NCBI GenBank assembly: GCA_005889285.1
Contig: VBFF01000142.1
Location: 1 to 5,178, forward strand
DNA length: 5,178 nucleotides
Reading direction: 5' to 3'
Source of the DNA: Chloroflexota bacterium
Lineage (GTDB): Bacteria > Chloroflexota > Dormibacteria > CF-121
The notes below the pieces were generated by a model. That model worked only from the letters and a program-made list of their open reading frames with translations, had not been told where the DNA came from and ran no database searches. Position 1 is the first letter of the stretch; each line of letters begins with the position of its first letter. Shown here in pieces: positions 1-5,178 of the stretch. Both the position numbers and the translations under genes were made by a program.

Positions 1-2
1 CC

Positions 3-110
3 TTCCTCCTGGAGACCCCCCATCCGACGCCCCACCTGCCGCTGGAGCGGGTGCCCTTCCTGCTGTACACCCCCCATCTGACGCCCCACCTGCCGCTGCG
101 GCCCCCCTTC
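3..110. repeat. Two tandem 54-nt units, C-rich
   Basis: Positions 3-56 and 57-110 are adjacent copies. The first 42 nt of each (3-44 and 57-98) match at 38 positions by my count, and the remaining 12 nt diverge. A third start of the unit (TTCCTC) appears at 108, after 51 nt, and then decays. Read in the plus frame beginning at position 3, the units give FLLETPHPTPHLPL and FLLYTPHLTPHLPL, followed by FLDRL. The left window edge cuts the array, so the true copy number is unknown. The copies have diverged partly by synonymous or in-frame changes (CTC/CTG, CCG/CTG, GAG/TAC), as a coding repeat would, but the array is short. Confidence 0.75.
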
Positions 111-205
111 CTCGACCGGCTGTCAGACCATTCACAGACGCACGCGGCTCAATGGAGCAATGCTCGGCGAAGCGCGGCCGCAAACAGGATTCCCAGCCAA
201 GCTGA
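3..205 (+). other. Possible 3' end of an unidentified gene, reading frame uncertain
   Basis: I do not recognise this stretch. In the plus frame starting at position 3, 37 of the 39 codons from 3 to 119 end in G or C, which is the coding signature of the good genes here, and the peptide is hydrophobic and Pro/His/Leu-rich with two repeats. Past about position 122 that signature collapses, and the frame stays open to a TGA at 444-446, deep inside the antisense of kynA, which is implausible for a real end. The plus frame starting at position 2 is also open from the window edge and ends with TGA at 203-205, two bases before the convergent kynA stop. That is a natural gene end, but its product is a Pro/Ala-rich low-complexity peptide with weaker third-position bias. 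Possible readings are a gene in the position-3 frame that was truncated or frameshifted near 120, a low-complexity C-terminus in the position-2 frame, or non-coding C-rich repeat DNA. No terminator with a T-run is visible. Confidence 0.3.
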
Positions 206-207
206 GC

Positions 208-1002
208 TTAGAGCTGGGAGCGGACCTCCCAGAGCTCCGGGAAGAAACGCTTGCCGAGCGTCGACTGGAGGTAGCGGACGCCGGTCGATCCACCGGTGCC
301 CGGCTTGTCGCCGATCTGGCGCTCCACCATCTCGACATGCCGCAGGCGCCAGAGGCGGAAGCCCTCGTCGTGGTCGAGCAGCGCCTCGGCGAGCTCGAGG
401 AGGTCCGCATGGCGGTCTCCCTGCCGATAGAGGTCCCCCACGGTGACGCCGCGGCGTTCCATCAATGCGCTGAAGGCGTCGTGGAGCGAGGGTTCATCCA
501 GGCGTCGCTGCAACCGCGTACGCGCGTCCCCAACCTTATCCAGCGTCTTGATGTACCCGGCATCCTTCAGGCCCGAGAGGAACTCGATCTCACGAAACTG
601 GACGGATTGAAAACCGCTGGCCGGCGCCAGCTCTGAACGAAAGGTCAGGAAGTCCTGGGGGGCCATCGTCTCCAGGACCGCGACCTGTTCCACCAGCAAG
701 CGCTCGATCACTTTGACGCGGGCGAGTGAGTGCCGTGCCGCGCGCAGGTCCTCGGTCTCGATCGCGCCGCGCACACTCTCGAGCTCGTCGATCAGCACTT
801 TGAACCAGAGTTCGTAGACCTGGTGGACCACGATGAAGAGCAGCTCATCGTGCGCCTGGGTCAGCCCTTGCTGCAACTCGAGCAGTTGCGGGATGCGAAG
901 GTAGGAGTCGTAGTTGAGCCGGCGGCCCGACGCGTCCTGGTAACCCATCCCGCCAAGGCGGTAGGGAGCACCCTCCTGCTTCGGTTTTCCGGCCGTTGCC
1001 AA
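208..1002 (-). CDS. kynA: Tryptophan 2,3-dioxygenase
   Basis: This is the cytosolic haem enzyme that inserts O2 into the indole ring of L-tryptophan, giving N-formylkynurenine, the first step of the kynurenine route. The 264-residue protein is close to the usual bacterial length of about 280. Visible family motifs are the N-terminal LNYDSYLRIPQLL (29-41), HDELLFIVVHQVYELWFK (51-68) with Phe56 and the active-site His60, DFLTFRSEL (117-125) with substrate-carboxylate Arg122 and Phe118 four residues before it, SGFQSVQFREIE (129-140), the haem-ligand His222 in LRHVEMVERQIG, and GTGGSTG (235-241) with Thr236. These align by spacing with His55, Arg117, His240 and Thr254 of the Xanthomonas enzyme, so all key residues are present. 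The start is doubtful: TTG at 1002 lacks a clear ribosome-binding site, and the only in-frame ATG nearby, at 948 (Met19), also lacks one but keeps the conserved core. The gene is divergent from the CoA-ligase operon, and no formamidase or kynureninase is in view. Confidence 0.96.
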   Translation of the reverse strand: MATAGKPKQEGAPYRLGGMGYQDASGRRLNYDSYLRIPQLLELQQGLTQAHDELLFIVVHQVYELWFKVLIDELESVRGAIETEDLRAARHSLARVKVIERLLVEQVAVLETMAPQDFLTFRSELAPASGFQSVQFREIEFLSGLKDAGYIKTLDKVGDARTRLQRRLDEPSLHDAFSALMERRGVTVGDLYRQGDRHADLLELAEALLDHDEGFRLWRLRHVEMVERQIGDKPGTGGSTGVRYLQSTLGKRFFPELWEVRSQL

Positions 1003-1016
1003 GCTGGGTCCAGCTT
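1001..1016. promoter_or_regulatory. 16-nt dyad in the divergent gap, candidate operator
   Basis: AAGCTGG-GT-CCAGCTT has perfect 7-bp arms around a 2-nt centre. It lies at the edge of the 59-nt gap between kynA (minus) and the CoA-ligase gene (plus) and overlaps the presumed TTG start codon of kynA (1000-1002). A protein bound here could control both directions, or the kynA leader could fold over its own start. No regulator gene is visible in the window, so the regulator is unknown. If kynA really starts at 948, the dyad would lie in its untranslated leader or promoter. Confidence 0.45.
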
Positions 1017-1061
1017 AGTCCAGAAAAGTGTTACAACGAGTCCGAACAAAGGAGGGGATGC
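1003..1061. promoter_or_regulatory. Divergent intergenic promoter region
   Basis: This 59-nt stretch must hold the 5' signals of both kynA and the plus-strand operon unless promoters lie within the coding regions. It is more AT-rich than its surroundings, especially around 1022-1050. I find no convincing sigma-70 -35/-10 pair on either strand: TTGCCA at 996-1001 on the plus strand has no good partner 17 nt downstream. The promoter is inferred from gene arrangement only. Confidence 0.45.
1050..1055 (+). promoter_or_regulatory. Strong Shine-Dalgarno (AGGAGG) that sets the CoA-ligase start
   Basis: AGGAGG followed by GG lies six nucleotides before the GTG at 1062, which is ideal spacing. An ATG at 1058 is too close and out of frame with the ligase. 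The longer in-frame opening from ATG 996 would run over the kynA start and the dyad and adds residues unlike the family. The site therefore decides for GTG 1062. Confidence 0.85.
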
Positions 1062-2426
1062 GTGCAGGAATCACCCTACTGGAACCCTCGGCACGAGACC
1101 ATGCCGCGCGACCAGATCGAGGCGCTGCAGGTCCGCAAGCTCAAAAACCTGGTGGCATGGGCGGAGGCCCGTGTTCCCTGGCAGGCGAAGCGACTCAAGG
1201 CCGCCGGGGTGAGCGCGGAATCGATCCAATCGCTGAAAGATCTCCGTCGGATCCCGATGATGACGCGCGACGAGTGGATGCAGGCGCAGCTGGAAGACCC
1301 GCCTTTCGGTCCGCTGCTCGCCGCACCCCAGGAAGCCGCGATCCGCTACCACCTGACCTCGGGGACGACGGGCCGGATCCCACTCCAGGTGCTCGACAGC
1401 ATGAAGGACTGGGAATGGATCGCCGAGATGTGGTGCTACGGCTTCTGGGGCTTCGGCGTGCGCCCGAAGGACATCGTCTTCTTCGCCTTCAGCTACGGCA
1501 CCTTCGTCGGCTTCTGGGGCGCCCACTACGCGTCCGAGAAGATCGGCTGCCTGGTGCTGCCCGGCGGCAACATGACCACCGAGGCGCGGGTCAAGCAGAT
1601 CCTGGCGATGAAGGCGACGGTCGTCTGCTCGACGCCGACCTACGCGCTGCGCATGGCGCAGGAGGCGAAGACGATGGGCGTCGACCTCGCCGGCAGTGCG
1701 GTCAAGCGCCTCATCCTCTCGGGTGAGCCCGCCGGATCGATCCCGGCGACCAAGCGTCTCATCGAGGAGGAGTGGGGCGCCAAGGCCGCCGACACCGCCG
1801 GCATGACCGAGGTGGGCACCATCATGGTCTTCGAGTGCGAGAAGCAGCCGGGCGGGACCCACATCATCGAAGACCACTACATCGAAGAGGTGGTGGACCC
1901 GGAGTCCGGTCAGCCGGTCGGCTACGGCGAGTTGGGCGAGCGCCTCATCACCTCCTTCGGCCGGGGTTTCCTCCCTGTGCTGCGCTACCGGACCCGCGAT
2001 CTCGTCGTTCGTGTCCCGGCCAGCGGCTGCACCTGCGGGCGCACCTTCGATCTCTATGAGGGCGGCATCCGCGGGCGGGTCGACGACATGAAGCTCGTGC
2101 GCGGCACCAACGTGTACCCGCGCGCCGTCGAGTCGATCGTCCGGGAGTTCAAGGAAATCGACGAGTTCCGCATCCATCTCTATACCGCGGATGGCCGCCA
2201 GGATGAAATCGAGGTGCTGGTCGAGATCCCGGATCGGGAGGGCGTGAATGCGGATCGCATCGTCGCCGAGGTCGCCAAGGCGCTCTCGCAAGCCCACGAG
2301 GGCCTCCGCTTCGGCTGCAAGCGAGTCGAGAACGGCAGCTTGCCACGCTTCGAGCTCAAGGCGAAACGCCTGCAGGACGATCGCATCGTCATCGGAACGG
2401 CCGGCGAGCGGAGGGTGACGGCGTGA
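1062..2426 (+). CDS. PaaK-like aryl-CoA ligase (phenylacetate-CoA ligase family)
   Basis: This AMP-forming, cytosolic ligase of the phenylacetate-CoA ligase family activates an aromatic acid with ATP and CoA through an acyl-adenylate. From the GTG start the protein has 454 residues, near the family norm of about 430-450, and opens with the typical YWNPRHETMPRDQIEALQ (6-23). Visible motifs are the ATP-binding loop TSGTTGRIP (99-107), a CSTPTYALRMAQEA block (189-202), SGEPAGSIPATKRLIEEEWG (220-239), AGMTE (246-250), RYRTRDL (308-314) with ribose-binding Asp313, CTCGRTF (323-329), GRVDDMKLVRGTNVYPRAVE (338-357), and the C-terminal LPRFELKAKRL with candidate catalytic Lys433. Two oddities stand out: a very aromatic segment at 117-156, and Ala where the A5 motif usually has Tyr (YGxTE). 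Both could reflect the substrate pocket. The substrate cannot be read from sequence. Next to tryptophan dioxygenase, anthranilate or an indole-derived acid is a reasonable guess, and phenylacetate an alternative. The gene overlaps the next one by 4 nt. Confidence 0.92.
   Translation: MQESPYWNPRHETMPRDQIEALQVRKLKNLVAWAEARVPWQAKRLKAAGVSAESIQSLKDLRRIPMMTRDEWMQAQLEDPPFGPLLAAPQEAAIRYHLTSGTTGRIPLQVLDSMKDWEWIAEMWCYGFWGFGVRPKDIVFFAFSYGTFVGFWGAHYASEKIGCLVLPGGNMTTEARVKQILAMKATVVCSTPTYALRMAQEAKTMGVDLAGSAVKRLILSGEPAGSIPATKRLIEEEWGAKAADTAGMTEVGTIMVFECEKQPGGTHIIEDHYIEEVVDPESGQPVGYGELGERLITSFGRGFLPVLRYRTRDLVVRVPASGCTCGRTFDLYEGGIRGRVDDMKLVRGTNVYPRAVESIVREFKEIDEFRIHLYTADGRQDEIEVLVEIPDREGVNADRIVAEVAKALSQAHEGLRFGCKRVENGSLPRFELKAKRLQDDRIVIGTAGERRVTA
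2410..2415 (+). promoter_or_regulatory. Shine-Dalgarno (GGAGGG) inside the ligase gene, for the small protein
   Basis: GGAGGG sits seven nucleotides before the GTG at 2423 and 19 nt before the in-frame ATG at 2435. It therefore favours the GTG start, which overlaps the ligase TGA as GTGA and implies coupled translation. Confidence 0.7.
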
Positions 2427-2626
2427 AAAATGCGATGGGCGTCGAGCTGAGCGAGTCCGAGCGCAGCCTGGTCGAGTGTTACCAGGGACTTGTCCGCATC
2501 CTCAAGGACGGCAAAGACCTGGCTCCCTTCGAGCGGCGCAATGCCTTAAAGGCCGTGGCCGCACTCTGGCAGGTGGTCAACGGCCTCGACCTCGACCCCG
2601 GTCAGCTCTACGAGATCGGCGCCTGA
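2423..2626 (+). CDS. Small conserved-looking helical protein of unknown function
   Basis: I do not recognise this 67-residue protein. It is almost certainly a real gene: it has a well-placed Shine-Dalgarno within the end of the CoA-ligase gene, a GTGA stop/start overlap, GC-rich third positions, and a non-low-complexity, soluble-looking sequence. It is mostly predicted helix by eye: an acidic N-terminal helix SESERSLVECYQGLVRIL (10-27), a charged turn with KDGKDLAPFERRNAL (28-42), then a second helix LKAVAALWQVVNGL (42-55) and a short tail ending LYEIGA. It has one Cys, no Cys or His pairs that suggest metal binding, no signal peptide and no membrane segment. It may be an accessory or small subunit acting with the CoA ligase or with an oxygenase or transporter outside the window, but this rests on its position alone. 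The next gene starts 25 nt after its stop. Confidence 0.8.
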   Translation: MKNAMGVELSESERSLVECYQGLVRILKDGKDLAPFERRNALKAVAALWQVVNGLDLDPGQLYEIGA

Positions 2627-2651
2627 CCCGCGCGTTCTCCCCATTGACGAC

Positions 2652-4028
2652 ATGCTGATCCGCGGCGGGCGAGTGGTCACGGCGACCGGGGAGCGCGATG
2701 CCGACGTGCTCGTCCGCGAGGGCACGATCGCCGAGGTCCGACCCGGGCTCGCGGCGTCGGGGGACGTCATCGACGCGACCGGCCTGCTCGTGTTGCCCGG
2801 TGTCGTCGATCCGCACACGCACCTGCTGCTCGACACCGGGACGGCACGCACGGCCGACGATTTCGAGAGCGGCTCACTTTCGGCGGCCGCGGGAGGCGTC
2901 ACAACGTTTCTCGATTTCGCTCCGCAGCTGCCGGGCCAGCGTTTTGCGCAGGCGCTCCAATCTCGACTCGATCTGATCGAGGGTCGGTCGTATATCGACT
3001 ATGCGATCCACCTCAACATCGCGCATCTTCCCGAAGGCTGGGAGCGCGACCTGGCGGCGCTGGTGGAGGCCGGCGTCACCAGCGCGAAGATCTATACGAC
3101 CTACCGCGGCACGATCTTCTACGCGGACGATTGGACCTGGTACCGGCTGATGGAGCGCTCGCGCGAGGCCGGATTCCTGATCCAGGTGCACGCGGAAAAC
3201 GACGCCATCGTCGAAGGCATGGCGCAGCAGCTGGTCGATGAGGGCAAGCGATCGCTGAAATTCCATGGCCTGGCGCGCCCGCCCGTGGCCGAGGCCGAGG
3301 CAGTCGGTCGGGGCCTCCTGTTTAGCCGGGCGACCGGCAGCCCCGTGTACTTCGTGCACCTCTCCACCCCGCTACCCGTGGACCTGATCAGCGAGGCTCG
3401 TCGGAGCGGCGTCCAGGCGATCGCCGAAACCTGTCCCCACTACCTCGTGCTCGATGAGTCGCGTTACGGCCAGCCGGATGCCGCCCGCTATGTCATGACC
3501 CCTCCCCTTCGCGACCTGACGAGCCAGGGGCAGCTCTGGGATCGGCTGGCGCGCGGCGCGATCCAGAGCATTGGTAGCGACCACTGCGGCTTTTCCCTGT
3601 CGCAGCGCGCGGGCATCGACGACTTCCGTGAGATCAGCCCGGGGATCCCCGGGGTCGAGACGTCGCTGCTGCTGATGCACAGCTTCGGCGTGGTGCCCCA
3701 GCGGATCTCCCGCTCGGACCTGGTGCGTCTGCTCTGCACCAATCCGGCGAAGATCTTCGGATTGTGGCCGCAAAAAGGTGATCTCCAGGCCGGCTCCGAC
3801 GCCGATCTCGTCCTCTTCGACCCGCGGCCGACCCGGGTGCTGTCCGCCGCGGAGCTGCACAGCCGCGCTGGGTTCTCCCCTTACGAAGGCCTGACCGTCA
3901 CCGGCAAGGTGCACACCACGATCTGCCGAGGCCAGGTGATCTACCGCGATGGCGTGATCGTCGGTCGCCCGGACTTCGGTCGTTTTTTGAAGTGCCGTCC
4001 CTTCGATGCGGAGTTGGTGCCGTTGTGA
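2652..4028 (+). CDS. hydA: Dihydropyrimidinase/D-hydantoinase-type cyclic amidohydrolase
   Basis: This is a cytosolic, binuclear-metal amidohydrolase of 458 residues (family usually about 460-480) that hydrolyses a cyclic amide: dihydropyrimidine or 5-substituted hydantoin to the N-carbamoyl amino acid. All catalytic features are visible: PGVVDPHTH (49-57) with metal ligands His55 and His57, SAKIYTTY (144-151) with the presumed carbamylated bridging Lys146 and catalytic-type Tyr151, VHAEN (179-183) with His180, VHLST (235-239) with His236, ETCPHYL (259-265), YVMTPPLRD (280-288), and GSDHCGF (308-314) with Asp310. The C-terminus has the usual NPAKIFGLWPQKGDLQAGSDADLVLFD-type beta-sandwich closure (364-390). 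GSDHC plus the DDFREISPGIPGVE block (323-336) look more like dihydropyrimidinase/hydantoinase than allantoinase, but allantoinase is a live alternative and the symbol is provisional. The ATG at 2652 gives the standard MLIRGGRVVT opening, though no Shine-Dalgarno is evident. The gene overlaps its partner carbamoylase by 4 nt. Confidence 0.93.
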   Translation: MLIRGGRVVTATGERDADVLVREGTIAEVRPGLAASGDVIDATGLLVLPGVVDPHTHLLLDTGTARTADDFESGSLSAAAGGVTTFLDFAPQLPGQRFAQALQSRLDLIEGRSYIDYAIHLNIAHLPEGWERDLAALVEAGVTSAKIYTTYRGTIFYADDWTWYRLMERSREAGFLIQVHAENDAIVEGMAQQLVDEGKRSLKFHGLARPPVAEAEAVGRGLLFSRATGSPVYFVHLSTPLPVDLISEARRSGVQAIAETCPHYLVLDESRYGQPDAARYVMTPPLRDLTSQGQLWDRLARGAIQSIGSDHCGFSLSQRAGIDDFREISPGIPGVETSLLLMHSFGVVPQRISRSDLVRLLCTNPAKIFGLWPQKGDLQAGSDADLVLFDPRPTRVLSAAELHSRAGFSPYEGLTVTGKVHTTICRGQVIYRDGVIVGRPDFGRFLKCRPFDAELVPL

Positions 4029-5178
4029 GCGACATCAACGGCGAGCGGCTGCTTGCCGACCTGCGGGCGCTGGCTGCCATTGGCGGCCTTCCGGACGGTG
4101 GCGTCGACCGACTCGCCTGGTCTGAGCACGACCTGGCAGGGCGGCGCTGGTTCTCCGAGCGCATGAGCGAGGCGGGCATCGAGGCACGGGTGGACGCGGC
4201 CCTCAACGTCTTCGGCCACCTGCCGGGCACGACCGGGCCCTGGCTGCTCACCGGCTCTCACCTCGACAGCGTCCCAAACGGCGGCCGGCTCGATGGCGCC
4301 TATGGAGCCGTCGCCGCTCTCGAAGTCCTGCGCACCCTTGCCGAGTCCGCCGATCCGTTGGCCGAGCAGCTGGAGATCGTCGGTTTTGCGGACGAGGAGG
4401 GTGTGCGTTTCGAGTCTGGCCTGATCGGCAGCCTCGCACTTACAGGCGAGCTCGACATCGAGCGGCTCCGCGATGGGCTCGATTGGGAGGGAGTCCCCAT
4501 CCGGCAGGTGCTGGCCGGCGCCGGCCGCGACCTCGACCGGATCCTCGAGGCGCAGCAGCATCGCGATTCGATCAAGGCATTTCTCGAGCTCCACATCGAG
4601 CAGGGCCCGCGCATGGAGGCGGACAAAATCGACCTCGCGGTGGTCACCGGCATCGTCGGCGTCCACCGCCAGCGGATCGAGATCCAGGGAACGCAAAACC
4701 ACGCGGGGACCACCCCCTTCCGGCTGCGCCATGATGCGGGGCGCGCCGCCGCGCGTGCCGCGGCCGAGCTGCGCGATCTCATCCAGGGCGTGGACGCCGA
4801 GGGCGTGGCCAACATCGGTTCGATGCGCTTTTATCCCGGGGGCATCAATGTCATCCCCGGTCGCGCCCAGTTCACGCTCGAAGTCCGTCACATGGATGAG
4901 CCGGTGATCGGCGAGGCGGTCTGGGCCTTCGCGACCCGGCTCGAACGCATCTGCGCGGAAGAGGGTTGCCGAGTCGTCGTCGAGCTCCTCTCCTCGGTGC
5001 CGCCGGCGCCGATGAATGAGACGGTCGTCGGCGCGCTCGAGCAGGTGTGCACGGAACTGGGGCGCCGGCCAGCGAAGTTGTCGAGTGGCGCGGGACATGA
5101 CGCCGCCGTCCTCTCACGCCACGTCCCGACGGGAATGCTGTTCGTCCCGAGCGTCGGCGGCCTCAGCCACTCGCCACA
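4025..5178 (+). CDS. Zn-dependent N-carbamoyl-amino-acid hydrolase (hydantoinase/carbamoylase, M20-like), 3'-truncated by window
   Basis: The gene starts with GTG at 4025, overlapping the upstream TGA as GTGA, and is still open at the window edge, giving 384 complete residues. The family is usually about 410-420, so only the last 25-35 are missing. It removes the carbamoyl group from N-carbamoyl amino acids (releasing amino acid, CO2 and NH3) or acts on the related ureido acids beta-ureidopropionate or allantoate. Visible M20 features are TGSHLDSVPNGGRLDGAYG (76-94) with metal ligands His79 and Asp90, FADEEGVRF (121-129) with general base Glu124 and metal ligand Glu125, LELHIEQGP (187-195) with His190, the dimer-lid motif NHAGTTP (225-231), GAGHDA (355-360), and SVGGLSHSP (376-384) with the last metal ligand His382. 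This five-ligand pattern matches carbamoylase AmaB/HyuC-type enzymes. Pairing with the cyclic amidohydrolase just upstream gives the two-step ring-opening and decarbamoylation route. A weak GGAG at 4010-4013 is 11 nt upstream. Exact substrate and stereospecificity cannot be told. Confidence 0.93.
   Translation, partial: MSDINGERLLADLRALAAIGGLPDGGVDRLAWSEHDLAGRRWFSERMSEAGIEARVDAALNVFGHLPGTTGPWLLTGSHLDSVPNGGRLDGAYGAVAALEVLRTLAESADPLAEQLEIVGFADEEGVRFESGLIGSLALTGELDIERLRDGLDWEGVPIRQVLAGAGRDLDRILEAQQHRDSIKAFLELHIEQGPRMEADKIDLAVVTGIVGVHRQRIEIQGTQNHAGTTPFRLRHDAGRAAARAAAELRDLIQGVDAEGVANIGSMRFYPGGINVIPGRAQFTLEVRHMDEPVIGEAVWAFATRLERICAEEGCRVVVELLSSVPPAPMNETVVGALEQVCTELGRRPAKLSSGAGHDAAVLSRHVPTGMLFVPSVGGLSHSP

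Noticed and set aside
211..237. Hairpin CTGGGAG-CGGAC-CTCCCAG near the 3' end of kynA, considered as a terminator
   Set aside because: It is inside the coding sequence, and no T-run follows it on either strand.
1028..1726. Plus-strand frame using the ATG at 1058 just after the AGGAGG
   Set aside because: It is out of frame with the ligase, Arg/Gly/Asp-rich and motif-free. The ATG is too close to the Shine-Dalgarno, and the GTG at 1062 opens the real gene.
1071..2297. Minus-strand open frame of 408 codons opposite the CoA ligase
   Set aside because: It is a shadow of the ligase gene with typical antisense composition and no motifs.
3638..3653. Perfect 16-nt palindrome CCCGGGGATCCCCGGG
   Set aside because: It lies in the conserved SPGIPGVE coding block of the amidohydrolase and is explained by Gly and Pro codons in a GC-rich gene.
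3983..3988. Run of six T near the end of the amidohydrolase gene, considered as terminator or slippage site
   Set aside because: It has no preceding stem, it encodes the in-frame GRFLK segment, and both the frame and the downstream overlap are intact.
3941..5098. Long minus-strand open frame of 385 codons opposite the carbamoylase gene
   Set aside because: It is antisense to a gene with complete M20 motifs, its composition is rich in Arg/Asp/Leu/His as expected for the complement of GC3-rich codons, and it shows no recognisable domain.

Overview
The window comes from a high-GC bacterium, roughly two-thirds G+C by eye, with most codons in the recognised genes ending in G or C. Start codons are often non-ATG (TTG or GTG at four of five genes), and genes are tightly packed, with stop/start overlaps. 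This suits a soil or sediment proteobacterium or a similar high-GC lineage. Nothing in the window fixes the taxon: there is no rRNA, tRNA or mobile element.

Layout. Positions 1-207 hold the edge of something unidentified: two 54-nt tandem units of a Pro/His/Leu-coding, C-rich sequence, open in two plus-strand frames. Positions 208-1002 (minus) encode tryptophan 2,3-dioxygenase (kynA), which opens the indole ring of L-tryptophan. A 59-nt divergent gap containing most of a 16-nt perfect-arm dyad separates it from a plus-strand run of four genes. These are a PaaK-like aryl-CoA ligase (1062-2426, GTG start behind a strong Shine-Dalgarno), a 67-residue helical protein of unknown function (2423-2626, GTGA overlap), a dihydropyrimidinase/hydantoinase-type cyclic amidohydrolase (2652-4028), and an M20-type N-carbamoyl-amino-acid hydrolase/allantoate amidohydrolase-like enzyme (4025 to beyond the window end, GTGA overlap).

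How they may work together. The last two genes are a textbook pair: the first opens a cyclic ureide (hydantoin, dihydropyrimidine or allantoin), and the second removes the carbamoyl group to release an amino acid, CO2 and ammonia. Tryptophan dioxygenase feeds the kynurenine route, whose usual downstream product in bacteria is anthranilate. A PaaK-like ligase next to it is a reasonable candidate for CoA-activating anthranilate or another aromatic acid from that route. The whole may be a catabolic locus for tryptophan or nitrogenous heterocycles, but no formamidase, kynureninase or anthraniloyl-CoA oxygenase lies in the window. The link between the indole half and the ureide half is therefore inference. 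I see no clearly new system. The best leads are the unknown small protein inside the operon, the divergent dyad, and the unusual pairing of the two pathways.
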